NCBI GenBank assembly: GCA_011799875.1
Contig: CM022302.1
Location: forward strand, 201,606,086-201,670,085
Length of the DNA stretch: 64,000 bases
Direction of reading: 5' to 3'
DNA from: Thinopyrum elongatum
Taxonomy: Eukaryota; Streptophyta; Magnoliopsida; Poales; Poaceae
The notes under the pieces were generated by a model. That model did not search any database. It worked only from the letters and a program-made list of their open reading frames with translations, and was not told where the DNA came from. A program made the translations under genes and the position numbers. Positions 11,330 to 22,677 of this stretch are shown one piece after another. Position 1 is the stretch's first letter, and every line of letters begins with the position of its first letter.

Positions 11330-13928
11330 AAGGTGTGATCATGTTTTGCTTGTGAGAGAAGTTTAGTCAACGGGTCTGCCACATTCAGATCCGTATGTAT
11401 TTCGCAAATTTCTATGTCTACAATGCTCTGTATGGAGCTACTCTAGCTAATTGCTCCCACTTTCAATATGTATCCAGATGGAGACTTAGAGTTATCTGGA
11501 TCGGTGTAAAAGCTTGCATCGACGTAACTTTTTACGACGAACTCTTTATCACCTCCATAACCGAGAAATATTTCCTTAGTCCTCTAAGGATAATTTTGAC
11601 CGCTGTCTAGTGATCTACTCCTGGATCACTATTGTTTCCCTTTGCCAAACTCATGGCATGGTACACAACAGGTTTGGTACACAGCATGGCATACTTTATA
11701 GAACCTATGGCTGAGGCATAGGGAATGACTTTCATTCTCTCTCTATCTTCTGCCGTGGTCGGGCTTTGAGTCTTACTCAACTTCACACCTTGTAACATAG
11801 GCAAGAACCCTTTCTTTTACTGATCCATTTTGAACTTCTTCAAAATCTTTGTCAAGGTATGTGCTTTGTGAAAGTCCTATTAAGCATCTCGATCTATCCC
11901 TATAGATCTTGATGCTCAGTACGTAAGCAGCTTCACCGAGGTCTTTTATTGAAAAACTCTTATTCAAGTATCCTTTTATGCTATCCAGAAATTCTATATC
12001 ATTTCCAATCAGCAATATGTCATCCACATATAATATCAGAAATGCTACAGAGCTCCCACTCATTTTCTTGTAAATACAGGCTTCATCATAAGTCTGTATA
12101 AACCATATGCTTTGATCAACTCATCAAAGCGTATATTCCAACTCCGAGATGCTTGCACCAGTCCATAGATGGATCGCTAGAGCTTGCACACTTTGTTAGC
12201 ACCTTTAGGATTGACAAAACCTTCTGGTTGCATCATATACAACTCTTTAAGAAATCCATTAAGGAATGCAGTTTTGACATCCATTTGCCAGATTTCATAA
12301 AATGCGGCAATTGCTAACATGATTCAGACAGACGTAAGCATCGCTACGAGTGAGAAAATCTCATCGTAGTCAACACCTTGAACTTGTCGAAAACCTTTTG
12401 CGACAATTCGAGCTTTCTAGATAGTAACACTACCATCGGCGTCCGTCTTCCTCTTAAAGATCTATTTATTCTCTATGGCTCGCCGATCATCGGGCAAGTC
12501 CACCAAAGTCCACACTTTGTTCTCATAAATGGATCCTATCTCAGATTTCATGGCCTCAAGCCATCTGTCGAAATCTGGGCTCATCATAGCTTCTTCATAG
12601 TTCATAGGTTCGTCATGGTCTAGTAACATGACTTCTAGTACAAGATTCTCATACCACTCTGGTGTGGATCGTGTTCTGGTTGACCTACGAGGTTCTGTAG
12701 TAACTTGATCCGAAGTTTCATAATCATCATCATTAGCTTCCTCTCTAGTTGGTGTAGGCATCACGGGAATGGTTTTCTCTGATGAACTACTTTCCAATTC
12801 GAGAGAAGGTACAATTACCTCATCAAGTTCTACTTTCCTCCCACTCACTTCTTTCGAGAGAAACTCCTTCTCTAGAAAGGATCCATTCTTAGCAACAAAG
12901 ATCTTGCCTTCGGATATGTGATAAAAGGTGTACCCAGCAGTTTCTTTTGGGTATCCTATGAAGACGCACTTCTCCGATTTGGGTTCGAGCTTATCAGGCT
13001 GAAGTTTTTTCACATAAGCATCGCAACCCCAAACTTTAAGAAACGATAGCTTAGGTTTCTTGCCAAACCACAGTTCATACGGTGTAGTCTCAACGGATTT
13101 AGATGGTGCCCTATTTAACGTGAATGCAGCTGTCTTTAATGCATAACCCCAAAATGATAGTGATAAATCGGTAAGAGACATCATAGATCACACCATATCT
13201 AATAAAGTACAGTTACGACGTTCGGACACACCATTACGCTGTGGTGTTCCAGGTGGCGTGAGTTGTGAAACTATTCCACATTGTTTTAAATGAAGACCAA
13301 ACTCGTAACTCAAATATTCGCCTCCGCGATCAGATCATAGAAACTTTATTTTCTTGTTACGATGATTTTCTACTTCACTCTGAAATTCTTTGAACTTTTC
13401 AAATGTTTCAGACTTATGTTTCATCAAGTAGATATACCCATATTTGCTCAAATCATCAGTGAATGTCAGAAAATAATGATACCCGCCGCGTGCTTCAACA
13501 CTGATCGGACCGCATACATCGGTATGTATTATTTCCAATAAGTCATTAGCTCGCTCCATTGTTTCGAAGAACGGAGTTTCAGTCATCTTGCCCATGAGGC
13601 ATGGTTTGCAAGTATCAAATGATTCATAATCAAGTGATTCCAAAAGTCCATCTGCATGGAGTTTCTTCATGTGCTTTACACCAATATGATCTAAACGGCA
13701 GTGCCACAAGTATGTTGCACTATCATTATTAACTTTGCATCTTTTGGCATCAATATTATGAATATGTGTATCACTATGATCGAGATTCAATAAACCATTT
13801 ACATTGAGTGTATGACCATAGAAGGTTTTATTCATGTAAACAGAACAACAATTATTCTCAGACTTAAATGAATAACCATATCGCAATAAACATGATCCAA
13901 TCATATTCATGCTCAACGCAAACACCAA
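11330..13928 (-). pseudogene. pol: Angela-like integrase/RT/RNase H, heavily decayed
   Basis: Seen on the minus strand: GAG-pre-integrase (TYLWHCRLDHIGVKHMKKLH, CKPCLMGK), the start of the integrase core (HTDVCGPI, FTDDLSKYGYIY), the integrase C-terminus (KVWGCDAYVKKL), the reverse transcriptase N-terminus (MKSEIGSIYENKVWTLVDLP), catalytic LYVDDILLIGND, and RNase H pieces (YVDASFYTDPDNS, HTDLNVADPLTK). The 12064-12461 and 13185-13334 stretches need frame changes. In RNase H, SGYILKVGAIS is followed almost directly by HTDLNVADPL, so the central part holding the STTEAEY and CDN motifs has been deleted. It cannot encode a working enzyme. Confidence 0.9.
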
Positions 13929-13955
13929 ATAACATTTATTTATTTAGGTCCAACA

Positions 13956-14990
13956 CTAATCCCTAAGGTAGAGGGAGTGTGCGATGGTGATCTTATCAAC
14001 CTTGGAATCTCTTCCAACACACATCGTCACTTCGTCCTCAACTAGTCTCTGTTCATTTTGTAACTCCTGTTTTGAGTTATTAATCTTAGCAACTGAACCG
14101 GTATCAAATACCCAGGGGTTACTATGAACACTAGTAAAGTACACATCAATAACATGTATATCAAATATACCTTTGTTCACTTTGCCATCCTTCTTATCCG
14201 CCAAGTATTTGGTGCAGTTCCGCTTCCAGTAACCATTTCCTTTGCAGTATAAGCACTCAGTTTCAGGCTTGTGTCCAGCTTTGGGCTTCTTCATGGGAGT
14301 GAGAACTTGCTTGTCATTCTTCTCGAAGTTCCCTTTCTTTCCCTTGCCCTTTTTCTTGAAACAAGTGGTCTTGTCAACCATCAACACTTGATGCTTTTTC
14401 TTGATTTCTACCTTCACCGATTTCAGTATCGCGAAGAGCTCGGGAATCATTTTCGTCATCCCTTACATATTATAGTTCATCACGAAGTTCTAGTAACTTG
14501 GTGATAGTGACTAGAGAACTCTGTCAATTACTATCTTATCTAGAAGATTAACTCCCACTTGATTCAAGCGATTGTAGTACCCAGACATTCTGAGCACATG
14601 CTCACTAGCTGAGCTATTCTCCTCCATCTTGTAGGCAAAGTACTTGTTAGAGGTCTCATACCTCTTAACACGGGCATGAGTCTGAAATATCATTTTCAGC
14701 TCTTGGAACATCTCATATGCTCCATGGCGTTCAAAATGTTTTTGAAGTCCCGGTTCTAAGCCGTAAAGCATGGTGCACTAAACTATCAAGTAGTCATCAT
14801 ACCGAGCTTGTCAAACGTTCATAATGTCGGCATCTGCTCCTGCAATAGGTCTGTCACCTAGCGGTGCATCAAGGACATAATTCTTCTGTGCAGCAATGAG
14901 GATAAACCTCAGATCACGGACCCAGTCCGCATCACTGCTACTATCATCTTTCAACTTATTTTTCTCTAGGAACATATAAAAAATAAACGG
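13956..14990 (-). pseudogene. gag: Angela-like gag and protease, decayed
   Basis: The frame from about 14990 downward reads KNYVLDAPLGDRPIAGADAD and continues through MLYGLEPGLQKHFERHGAYE (14771) to a zinc knuckle and protease. The knuckle is CLYCKGNGYWKRNC: the usual His is Tyr, so zinc binding is probably lost. The protease motif is VFDTGSVAKI. In-frame stops occur near 14800 and 14475-14510, and the start codon region is not recognisable. These stops are consistent with transitions from Trp or Gln codons, which is an inference. Confidence 0.85.
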
Positions 14991-16219
14991 GGAGCAACAT
15001 CGTGAGCTATTGATCTACAACATAATTTGCAAATACTATCAGGACTAAGTTCATGATAAATTAAGTTCAATTAATCATATTACTTAAGAACTCCCACTTA
15101 GATTGACATCCCTCAAGTCTTCTAAATGATACGTGATCCAAATCAACTAAACCATGTCCGATCATCACGTGAGATGGAGTAGTCATCAATGGTGAACATC
15201 TCTATGTTGATCATATCTACTATATGATTCACGTTCGACCTTTCGGTCTCCAGTGTTCCGAGGCCATGTCTGTACATGCCAGGCTCGTCAAGTTTAACCC
15301 GAGTATTCCGCATGTGCAAAACTGTCTTGCACCCATTGTATTTGAACGTAGAGTCTATCACACCCGATCATCACGTGGTGTCTCAACACGACGAACTGTC
15401 GCAACGGTGCATACTCAGGGAGAACACTTATACCTTGAAATTTTAGTTAAGGGATCATCTTATAATGCTACCGCCGTACTAAGCAAAATAAGATGCATAA
15501 AGATAAACATCACATGCAATCAAAATATGTGACATGATATGGCCATCATCGTCTTGTGCCTTTGATCTCCATCTCCAAAGCACCATCATGATCTCCATCG
15601 TCACCGGCTTGACACCTTGATCTCCATCGTAGCATCGTGGTCGTCTCGCCAACTATTGCTTCTACAACTATCGCTAACGCATAGTGATAAAGTAAAGCAA
15701 TTACATGGCGTTTGCATTTCATACAATAAAGCGACAACCATAAGGCTCCTGCCAGTTGTCGATAACTTTTACAAAACATGATCATCTCATACAATAACGT
15801 ATATCACATCATGTCTTGACCATATCACATCACAGCATGCCCTGCAAAAACAAGTTAGACGTCCTCTACTTTTTTGTTGCAAGTTTTACGTGGCTGCTAC
15901 GGGCTTCTAGCAAGAACCGTTCTTACCTACGCATCAAAACCACAACGATTTTTCATCAAGTGTGATGTTTTAACCTTCAACAAGGACCGGCCGTAGTCAA
16001 ACTCGATTCAACTAAAGTTGGAGAAACAGACACCCGTCAGCCACCTGTGTGCAAAGCACGTCGGTAGAACCAGTCTCATGATCGCGGTCATGTAATGTCG
16101 GTCCGGGCCACTTCATCCAACAATACCACCGAATCAAAGTAAGACATTGGTGGTAAGCAGTATGACTATTATCGCCCACAACTCTTTGTGTTCTACTCGT
16201 GCATATCATCTACGCATAG
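14991..16219 (-). other. Angela-like 5' leader
   Basis: Untranslated leader between the PBS and gag, without a recognisable coding motif. It contains short repeats such as GATCTCCATCGT (15560-15635). Open frames seen here have no known domains. Confidence 0.6.
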
Positions 16220-16237
16220 ACCTGGCTCGGATGCCAC
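16220..16237 (-). other. PBS of the Angela-like element
   Basis: The minus strand reads GTGGCATCCGAGCCAGG directly inside the 5' LTR. This is a diverged version of the initiator-Met PBS TGGTATCAGAGC. Confidence 0.8.
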
Positions 16238-17982
16238 TGTTGGGAAACGTAGCATACAATTTCAAAAAATTTCTACGCTCACGCAAGATCTATCTAGGAG
16301 ATGCATAGCAACGGGAAGGGGAGAGTGTGTCTACGTACCCTCGTAGATCGAAAGCGGAAGCATTTGACAACGCGGTTGATGTAGTCGAACTTCTTCTCGT
16401 TCCAGCCGATCAAGCACCGAACGTACGGCACCTCCGAGTTCTGCACACGTTCAGCTCGATGACGTCCCTCGAACTCTTGATCCAGCAAAGTGTCGAGGGA
16501 GTAGACAAGTTCTGTCAGCACGATGGCGTGGTGACGGTGATGGTGAAGTGATCCGCACAGGGCTTCGCCTAAGCACCGCGAGAATATGACCGAGGGTGTA
16601 ATCTGTGGAGGGGGGCGCCGCACACGGCTAACAGATGTTGTTGTGTCCTTTTGGGGCGCCCCCTCTCCTCTATTTATATATGTGTAGGGGCTTGGAGTAG
16701 AAGGAATAGTAGCACATGAACAGTAACCATGAATAGTACACACGTGGACTTGGACTCCAAGTCCAATCCTATTCCTACTAGGACACCTTCCCTTTTTGCC
16801 TTCCCTAGCCACATGGGCTTTTGAGGACTTAGTGCGCCTAGCCCAATAAGGCCAGGGCACTTCCCCTTAGCCCATGCCAGCGCTTGGGACGTGGTGGACC
16901 CACTTGTGGACTTCCGGACCCCTCCGGAATCCTCCGGAACCTTCTGGAAGCTTCACGGTACAATACCGAAAAAACTGCACTTTTTTTCCGGAACCCAAAA
17001 TATGACTTCCCATATATAAATCTTTACCTCTCGACCATTCCGAGACTCCTCGTCATTTCCGTGATCTCATCCAGGACTCCGAACAACATTCGGTCACCAA
17101 ATCACATAACTCATATAATACAATATCGTCATCGAACGTTAAGCGTGCGGACCCTACGGGTTCGAGAACTATGTAGACATGACCGAGACACCTCTCCGGT
17201 CAATAACCAATAGCGGAACCTGGATACTCATATTGGCTCCCACATATTATACGAAGATCTTTATCGGTCGAAATGTTATGACAACATACGTTATTCCCTT
17301 TGTCATCGGTATGTTACTTGCCCGAGATTCGATCGTCGGTATCTTCATACCTAGTTCAATATCATTACCGGCAAGTCTCTTTACTCGTTTCGTAATACAT
17401 CATCCCACAACTAACTCATTAGTCACATTTCTTGCAAGGCTTATTATGATGTGTATTACCGAGAGGGCCCAGAGATACCTCCCGATACTCGGAGTGACAA
17501 ATCCTAATATCGATCTATGCCAACCCAATAGACACCTTCGGAGATACCTGTAGAGCATATTTATAATCACCCAGTTACGTTGTGATGTTTGATAGCACAC
17601 AAGGCATTCCTCCGGTATCCGGGAGTTGCATAATCTCATAGTCGAAGGAATATGTATTTGACATGAAGAAAGCAGTAGCAATAAAACTGAACGATCATTA
17701 TGCTAAGCTAACAGATGGGTCTTGTCCATCACATCATTCTCCTAATGATGTGATCCTGTTATCAAATGACAACTCTTGTCCATGGTTAGGAAACTTAACC
17801 ATCTTTGATTAACGAGCTAGTCTAGTAGAGTCTTACTAGGGACACGGTGTTTTGTCTATGTATCCACACATTTATCAAGTTTCTGTTTAATACAATTCTA
17901 GCATGAATAATAAACATTTATCATGATATAAGGAAATATAAAATAACAACTTTATTATTGCCTCTAGGGCATATTTCCTTCA
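16238..17982 (-). repeat. 5' LTR of the Angela-like element
   Basis: 1745 bp, colinear with the left LTR over its whole length. The ends are TG...CA. A TATTTATATA stretch near 16671 corresponds to the TATA region of the left copy. It would drive transcription of the element toward lower coordinates. Confidence 0.95.
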
Positions 17983-18162
17983 ACCAGGAGTACTCTTTCA
18001 GCACCTGCAGCAACTGCCACGATTGCACCTCCAGTTTCAACTCCTCCAGCTCCACAAACCTCAGCTGAAGCATTTGCAGATGCTCTTATCTCCACGCCAT
18101 CTACGCACACCGGAGCGACAAGCCAGAAGACCACTTCAGGAGCTCCCGGAGATCGTGCCTAG
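17983..18162 (+). pseudogene. Element X internal protein, Pro/Ala/Thr-rich C-terminus
   Basis: Skipping the Angela-like element and one TSD copy, the frame that reads PVVSDT before the insertion continues as STLSAPAATATIAPP and ends at TAG 18160-18162. This 57-residue tail is rich in Pro, Ala, Thr and Ser. The continuity shows that the insertion split one gene. The coiled-coil part upstream is in a different frame, so at least one frameshift also exists. Confidence 0.6.
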
Positions 18163-18690
18163 AGTGCTGCATAGCACTATGCCTTTTCAAGCTTTTTGGT
18201 AACTTGTTGCCAAAGGGGGAGAAAGTGTATAGATCATTAGGCTTCGAGAGAGAGAGTGTTTTGCCTTTTGTTGCCTCTCTTGCTACTTTGATCATTTGCT
18301 TGTTTGATTCAGATGCTACTGTGTGTGTTATGCTTGTGAGATACTTATGTGATCATGTGTTTGATCATACTATGCCTTAATGTGTGCTTGCATGATGATA
18401 TCTATGATATTTGTGTATGATCAATCATGTATTCCCTTGGTGATGAGTGCATGTTGTTTAACTCTTATCATTTTGACCGCTCCACCAAGATGTATGTGAC
18501 ATGGAAGAGTGACCCATGATCCTAATCGATTGTGCACTTGCATTCAAAAGCAGATCTTAAATAATGCACAAATTTAGGGGGAGCTCTTGCTTATCACATA
18601 CTTCTCAAAGCGACAATGTATTTCATTCATATTATCATTTGTCGAAGCTTTGATCTATATGTTGTCATCAATTACCAAAAAGGGGGAGAT
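18163..18690 (+). other. 3' non-coding region and PPT of element X
   Basis: AT-rich DNA with many TGATCATGTGTTTGATCA-like words and no coding signal. It ends in the purine-rich tract AAAAAGGGGGAGAT (18677-18690), which touches the LTR and would prime plus-strand synthesis. Confidence 0.75.
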
Positions 18691-19037
18691 TGAAAGTGCA
18701 ACTAATCCCCGGGTGGTTTTGGTAATTCATAAAAACATATAGTTCATTGAACTAATATCCATTCAAGTTGAATATTTCAGAAAGTTCAATGATTGGCATG
18801 GCATGGACTAGAGATGTGGACCCCTCAAAATGCTAAGGACAAAGATTGGCAAAAGCACAAGACTCTTCATTTCTATTTTAGTGATCCAAGATCACATTGA
18901 GTCCATAGGAAAGCCAATACTATTAAAAGGGGATGATGTGTTGCTTAATGGTCTACTTGCTCAAAGTGCTTAGTGATATTGTTCCAAAACCCTCAGCCAC
19001 TTTCTCATTTCCACATATGTCCATAACTCAAAGTGAA

Positions 19038-19430
19038 ACTCGGCCCCACCGATTTGATCTATCCAGCGCCACCGAGTTCATTTGACATAGCCACTGCCAG
19101 AAACCCTAGACAATTTGGTCTCACCGATACGGATCTCGGTCTCACCGAGATGGCCTTGCAAACTCTCTGTTACTTTTTGTAATTATTTCGGTCTCACCGA
19201 AATGTGCAATCGGTCTCATCGAGTTTGCTTGACCAACTCTCTGTTTGATCTTTGCTGAAATCGGCCTCACCGAGTTCATGCAATCGGTCTCACCGAGATG
19301 AGGTTTTTCCCTAGCCCTAGCACATCGGTCCCACCGAGTTGATCATGTCGGTCCCACCGAGATTCCTAACGTTCACATTTTGAACTAAATCGGTCTCACC
19401 GAGTTCTTCTATTCGGTCTGACCGAGTTGG
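19038..19430 (+). repeat. Cluster of short CGGTCTCACCG palindromes
   Basis: About twelve copies of a CTCGGTCTCACCGAG-like unit, spaced 15-60 bp apart. Each is an inverted repeat with a 3-base loop. Some copies have extended, self-complementary flanks (ATCTCGG/CCGAGAT at 19133-19151; ATTTCGG/CCGAAAT at 19185-19203). The cluster ends about 40 bp before the TATA box. Confidence 0.9.
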
Positions 19431-19466
19431 GTCAAATGTGTGTAACGGTTGGATTTTGTGTGGAGG

Positions 19467-19476
19467 CTATATATAC
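19467..19476 (+). promoter_or_regulatory. TATA box of the element X LTR
   Basis: GCTATATATACCCC lies between the palindrome cluster and a C-rich stretch (CCACCCCCTTCTCC). It is a likely core promoter; the transcription start would be about 30 bp downstream. Confidence 0.65.
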
Positions 19477-20664
19477 CCCTCCACCCCCTTCTCCATTTGA
19501 GAGAGAGCCATCAGAACGTGCCTACACTTCCACTACTCATTTTCTGAGAGAGAACCACCTACTCATGTGTTGAGACCAAGACATTCCAATCCTACCACAA
19601 GAATCTTGATCTCTAGCCTTCCCCAAGTTGCTTTCCACTCAAATCATCTTTCCACCATAGCCAAATCTGTGTGAGAGATTTGAGTGTTGGGGAGACTATC
19701 ATTTGAAGCACAAGAGCAAGGAGTTCATCATCAACACACCATCTATTACCTTTTGAAGTGTGGTGTCTCCTAGATTGGTTAGGTGTCGCTTGTGTGCCTC
19801 CGACAAGATTGTGGAGTTGAACCAAGAAGTTTGTAAGGGCAAAGAGATCGCCTACTTCGTGAAGATCTACCTGAGTGAGGCAAGTCCTTCATGGGCAATG
19901 GCCATGGTGGGATAGACAAGGTTGCTTCTTCGTGGACCCTTCGTGGGTGGAGCCCTCCGTGGACTTGCGCAACCGTTACCCTTCGTGGTTTGAAGTCTCC
20001 ATCAACGTGGACGTACGATAGCACCACCTACCAGAACCACGCCAAAAATCTCCGTGTCTACATTGCGTTTGCCTTCTCCAAACCCTTCCCTTTACCTTCA
20101 TATGCAATGTTTTACTTTCCACTGCTACACTCTTAGAATTGCATGTGTAGGTTGATTGCTTGACTTGTGCTAAGTTGCTAAAATCTGCCAACACTTAAAA
20201 TTGGGAAAAGGTTAGATTTTTATTTGGTCAAGTAGTCTAATCACCCCCCCTCTAGACCTACTTTCGATCCTACAGGATTCACCAAATCCCCTGAAATCCC
20301 CACCTCCCCAAACCTCTCAAATCCACTTCTACCAAATGAGGCCTAAGAGCATCTCCACTCGCCCCCAACAGGCCCCCAGGGTGCCATTTTAGTGCTGGCG
20401 GCAAAAAATCGGCCCAGTCGCGCCCCCAGCTTCTTGTTTATCGCCGGTTTGGGCCGAAATAACATCCGGCAAATCCGAGCCAAACCCAGCCCAACAGGCG
20501 GTGTCTGGGGGCGCTGGCCGAAGCAAAAAAGGTGCGTGGGCCCGCGCTGTCGACGATAGACAGGCCTATTCCCGCCGTTTTCTCCCCATTTTCCCTCCAT
20601 TTCCTCATTGCTTCCCCCTTCTCCCCCACCGCTCCTGCCATTCTCCTCATCATATCCGGCCACC

Positions 20665-21756
20665 ATGCCACCGAAGAAGTATTCGGCCCCTCGCTCCGCC
20701 GCCGATTCCACCCAGCCAAAGCAGAGGAAGCCGAGGTGCCGATGGCAAGACCAGTGGGCTTGTCAAACGCCGAGTGGAGGGCAGATGTTCTGCGCCGGGA
20801 GGCGGTCACAACCGACCGGCAGAACAGGCTCATCACCAAGAGGGCCAGGGACGCGGCGGCGGCGATGGAGCAGGGAGAAGCGTCTCGTGCGGGGATGATG
20901 AACCCGCCCGACCACTGCCCACAAGCCACGTGGGGGAGTCAGCAGAGCGTCACATCGCAGGCCAACTTCTCGCCGCCGCCGCTGCTCTGGGGATACGCAC
21001 CTTCACCTGGCTACTCCGACGGCGACGCGCATGACAGTTTCAACACCAACATCACCTTCCCGCATGGCGCGCCGCCGCGTACCTCCCCCTCCGGCTTCAA
21101 CCCCGACCCGCGCACTCCCTCCCCCGCATTCAACTCCGGCCTCAACACCCGGAAAGTGGCATGGGATCGTCGAGGAGGTCGCGACTCACCCAGAAAGCGG
21201 CGCCAACATCGAGGGGCAGGTATGGCCATAGTTCGCCGGCCTAGTTCGTCGCCGACACTTTTTGTCCTCGTCTCTACAGATGGTTTGGATGTTCAATATG
21301 TTTCGCCAGGACAACGGCGACCAATAGTTCAAGTTCCTTCATGTGTTCTCCAGGATTGAGTCGTGCGAGAAGTGGAGGGAGGTTCGGCTCACTCTCGCCA
21401 AGGCCAAGGAGACCTACAAGCCAGACGCGCCTGCCCTGGTGGTGGCAGAAGGGTGCCCTGATGGCAACAAGAGAGCCAAAGCGGCGAGGGACGCAGCGCC
21501 TGCTGCCGAACGGCTGGAATCTTTGATCGAGTAGTGCATCACCGACGCCAAGAATAGCGCCGCCAAGAGGGAGGAGAAGTCTGACACAAGGTGGTTGGAG
21601 TTGATGACGAAGCAGGACGTCAAGCTTGACCTTCTCAGGACCAACGTCACCATGAAGAAGAGGAACACCGACTTGGTGTTCTTGATGGCGGCAGACATGT
21701 CGATGATGGACGAGCAGGTGAAGGCGTGGTACCTGGCGGGTGCGGTCTCATCTTGA
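20665..21756 (+). pseudogene. Harbinger ORF1-like protein (NAM-associated C-terminal domain), broken
   Basis: The start ATG 20665 sits in a good context (CCACCATGCC) and gives MPPKKYSAPRSAADSTQPKQ. The frame shifts near 20740 and continues as MARPVGLSNAEWRADVLRRE, then a Pro/Ser-rich middle. After further frame changes a C-terminal part reads FSRIESCEKWREVRLTLAKA, GCPDGNKRAKAARD, a TAG at 21532, then [20 protein letters not shown] to TGA 21754-21756. The KW...GNKRAK pattern is that of the C-terminal domain common in Harbinger ORF1 proteins of grasses, which bind DNA and help the transposase. Several frame changes make it non-functional. Confidence 0.65.
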
Positions 21757-21978
21757 ACCAGATGCCTAGGCTGGCGGCGACCACCGCCCCTACGCTCATG
21801 ATGACAACACCAACGATGACGCCCAGCCCGAGCAATGAAGCCACACCGACGCCGATGACTAGCCCAAGCAATGAAGCCACGCCGACGCCGAGCCCGAGTA
21901 TGCCCACGCCGACCCCAGCCAGTCCCGCGGCAGAGGAACCTGCCATTTGATGCATTCCATGTCTATGATTCCTTCCTT

Positions 21979-22070
21979 TTGATCGTCAAACTTTTGGGTG
22001 TGTTTGATCGCCGAACTGTGGCATGGTGATCGCTGAACTTGTGGCATGATGATCGCCAAACTTGTGGCAT
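21979..22070 (+). repeat. Short tandem repeat GATCGCCGAACTTGTGGCAT
   Basis: Four imperfect copies of a 23-25 bp unit inside the Harbinger-like element, downstream of its pseudogene. A second short duplication (AGCAATGAAGCCAC...CCGACGCC, two copies) lies at 21830-21895. Confidence 0.8.
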
Positions 22071-22421
22071 TTTTGGCACTGGGAAAGACAAGTTTGAATT
22101 TCTTGGCGTCTGGGGGCCGAAACCTGGTGGCCGGCTGGAAACTCGATCGCCCCCATGGTGAAAGAACCGCCGGCGCAATCACCAAAAGGCATTCGTCGGG
22201 TGCGCTGGGGGGCCAAACGGCTGGAGATGCTCAGTGGCGTTCGTGGACACCCAGGAAAAATAACCGGCACAAATGGATTGCCCAGAAAAGCCCATCAAGC
22301 CAGCAGTAGTCCACAATTCCCGTTCGCGTCCTTCCACAGTAAATCGCCATGCCCTAGGCTAGGCTGCCGTTGTCGCCATATCCATCGCACCACCTCCCGC
22401 TTCCAATCCTTCCTTCATTTC

Positions 22422-22677
22422 ATGGCACCGTCGTCGCCGACGTGTTTCTCGAAGAGGCCTCCATCCAAGGACATCGCTGGCGACCGAGCCGAGCCTTATG
22501 AGGATGCCTCCTGTGCTCTCTCCCCTATCCTGTCGATGCCCTCTTCAGCTCCTGCTCCTCCTCTGCCGTCAAAGGGAAGAGCCGAGGACCAAGCCAAGCC
22601 CTGCGTGGCTGCTCCCTCCCCAATCCCGGCGATGGCCTCTTTGGCCCCTGCTCCCCCGCCTCCTTCTCTTCTCCCAG
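22422..22677 (+). pseudogene. Possible first exon of the hAT transposase gene
   Basis: An open frame from ATG 22422 (MAPSSPTCFSKRPPSKDIAG) runs Pro/Ala/Ser-rich to CTCCCAG followed by GTATGC, a plausible splice donor. Many plant hAT genes have a short low-complexity N-terminus before the BED finger. The link to the downstream transposase is inferred from position and the donor site only. Confidence 0.35.

Larger units (their letters stand above)
9378..17982 (-). mobile_element. Angela/WIS-like Copia retrotransposon, full length
   Basis: 8605 bp, minus strand, with two LTRs (1746 and 1745 bp) and a perfect 5-bp TSD ACCAG (9373-9377 and 17983-17987). The LTR start (on the minus strand TGAAGGAAATATGCCC then TAGAGGCAATAATAAAG) is what I know from the Angela/WIS family, the commonest Copia family in wheat. 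The coding region is decayed by stops, frameshifts and a deletion in RNase H. In the first 370 bp or so of the two LTRs I count about 20 differences, so the insertion is not recent. Confidence 0.95.
8294..20274 (+). mobile_element. LTR element X (family unknown), 5' part missing
   Basis: A plus-strand element whose 3' LTR (18691-20274) directly follows the polypurine tract AAAAAGGGGGAGAT. Its 5' LTR lies left of the SIRE insertion and outside the window. The interior (8294-9377 and 17983-18690) is split by an Angela-like element. No gag, protease, reverse transcriptase or integrase motif is seen in the roughly 1.8 kb of interior left, so it is probably non-autonomous. The bases after the LTR are GGATT (20275-20279). 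Confidence 0.75.
18691..20274 (+). repeat. 3' LTR of element X
   Basis: 1584 bp, starting TGAAAGTGCAACTAATCC and ending TTTCGATCCTACA, preceded by a PPT. U3 holds a cluster of CGGTCTCACCG palindromes (19038-19430) just upstream of a TATA box at 19467-19476. The same start and palindrome cluster is, to my knowledge, common in Triticeae sequence, but I cannot name the family with certainty. Confidence 0.85.
20347..22232 (+). mobile_element. PIF/Harbinger-like DNA transposon, non-autonomous
   Basis: Inverted ends begin GAGCATCTCCA on both sides (20347 plus strand; 22232 minus strand), followed on both sides by C-rich DNA with GGCCCCC words, the pattern of grass Harbinger-like elements. The interior holds a broken ORF1-type gene but no transposase nuclease gene. 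No clear 3-bp TSD is left. The 72 bp between the X LTR and the left end hold nothing recognisable. Confidence 0.7.

Noticed and set aside
16294..16860. 188-codon minus-strand frame
   Set aside because: Lies wholly in an Angela LTR; the left LTR has the same frame broken, and no domain is present.
19038..19430. Array of tRNA- or riboswitch-like structures
   Set aside because: Units are only about 15 bp palindromes without tRNA arms or a conserved aptamer core.
20340..22240. Target site duplication of the Harbinger-like element
   Set aside because: The flanks (TAA on the left, AGT on the right) do not match, so the exact ends or TSD cannot be confirmed.
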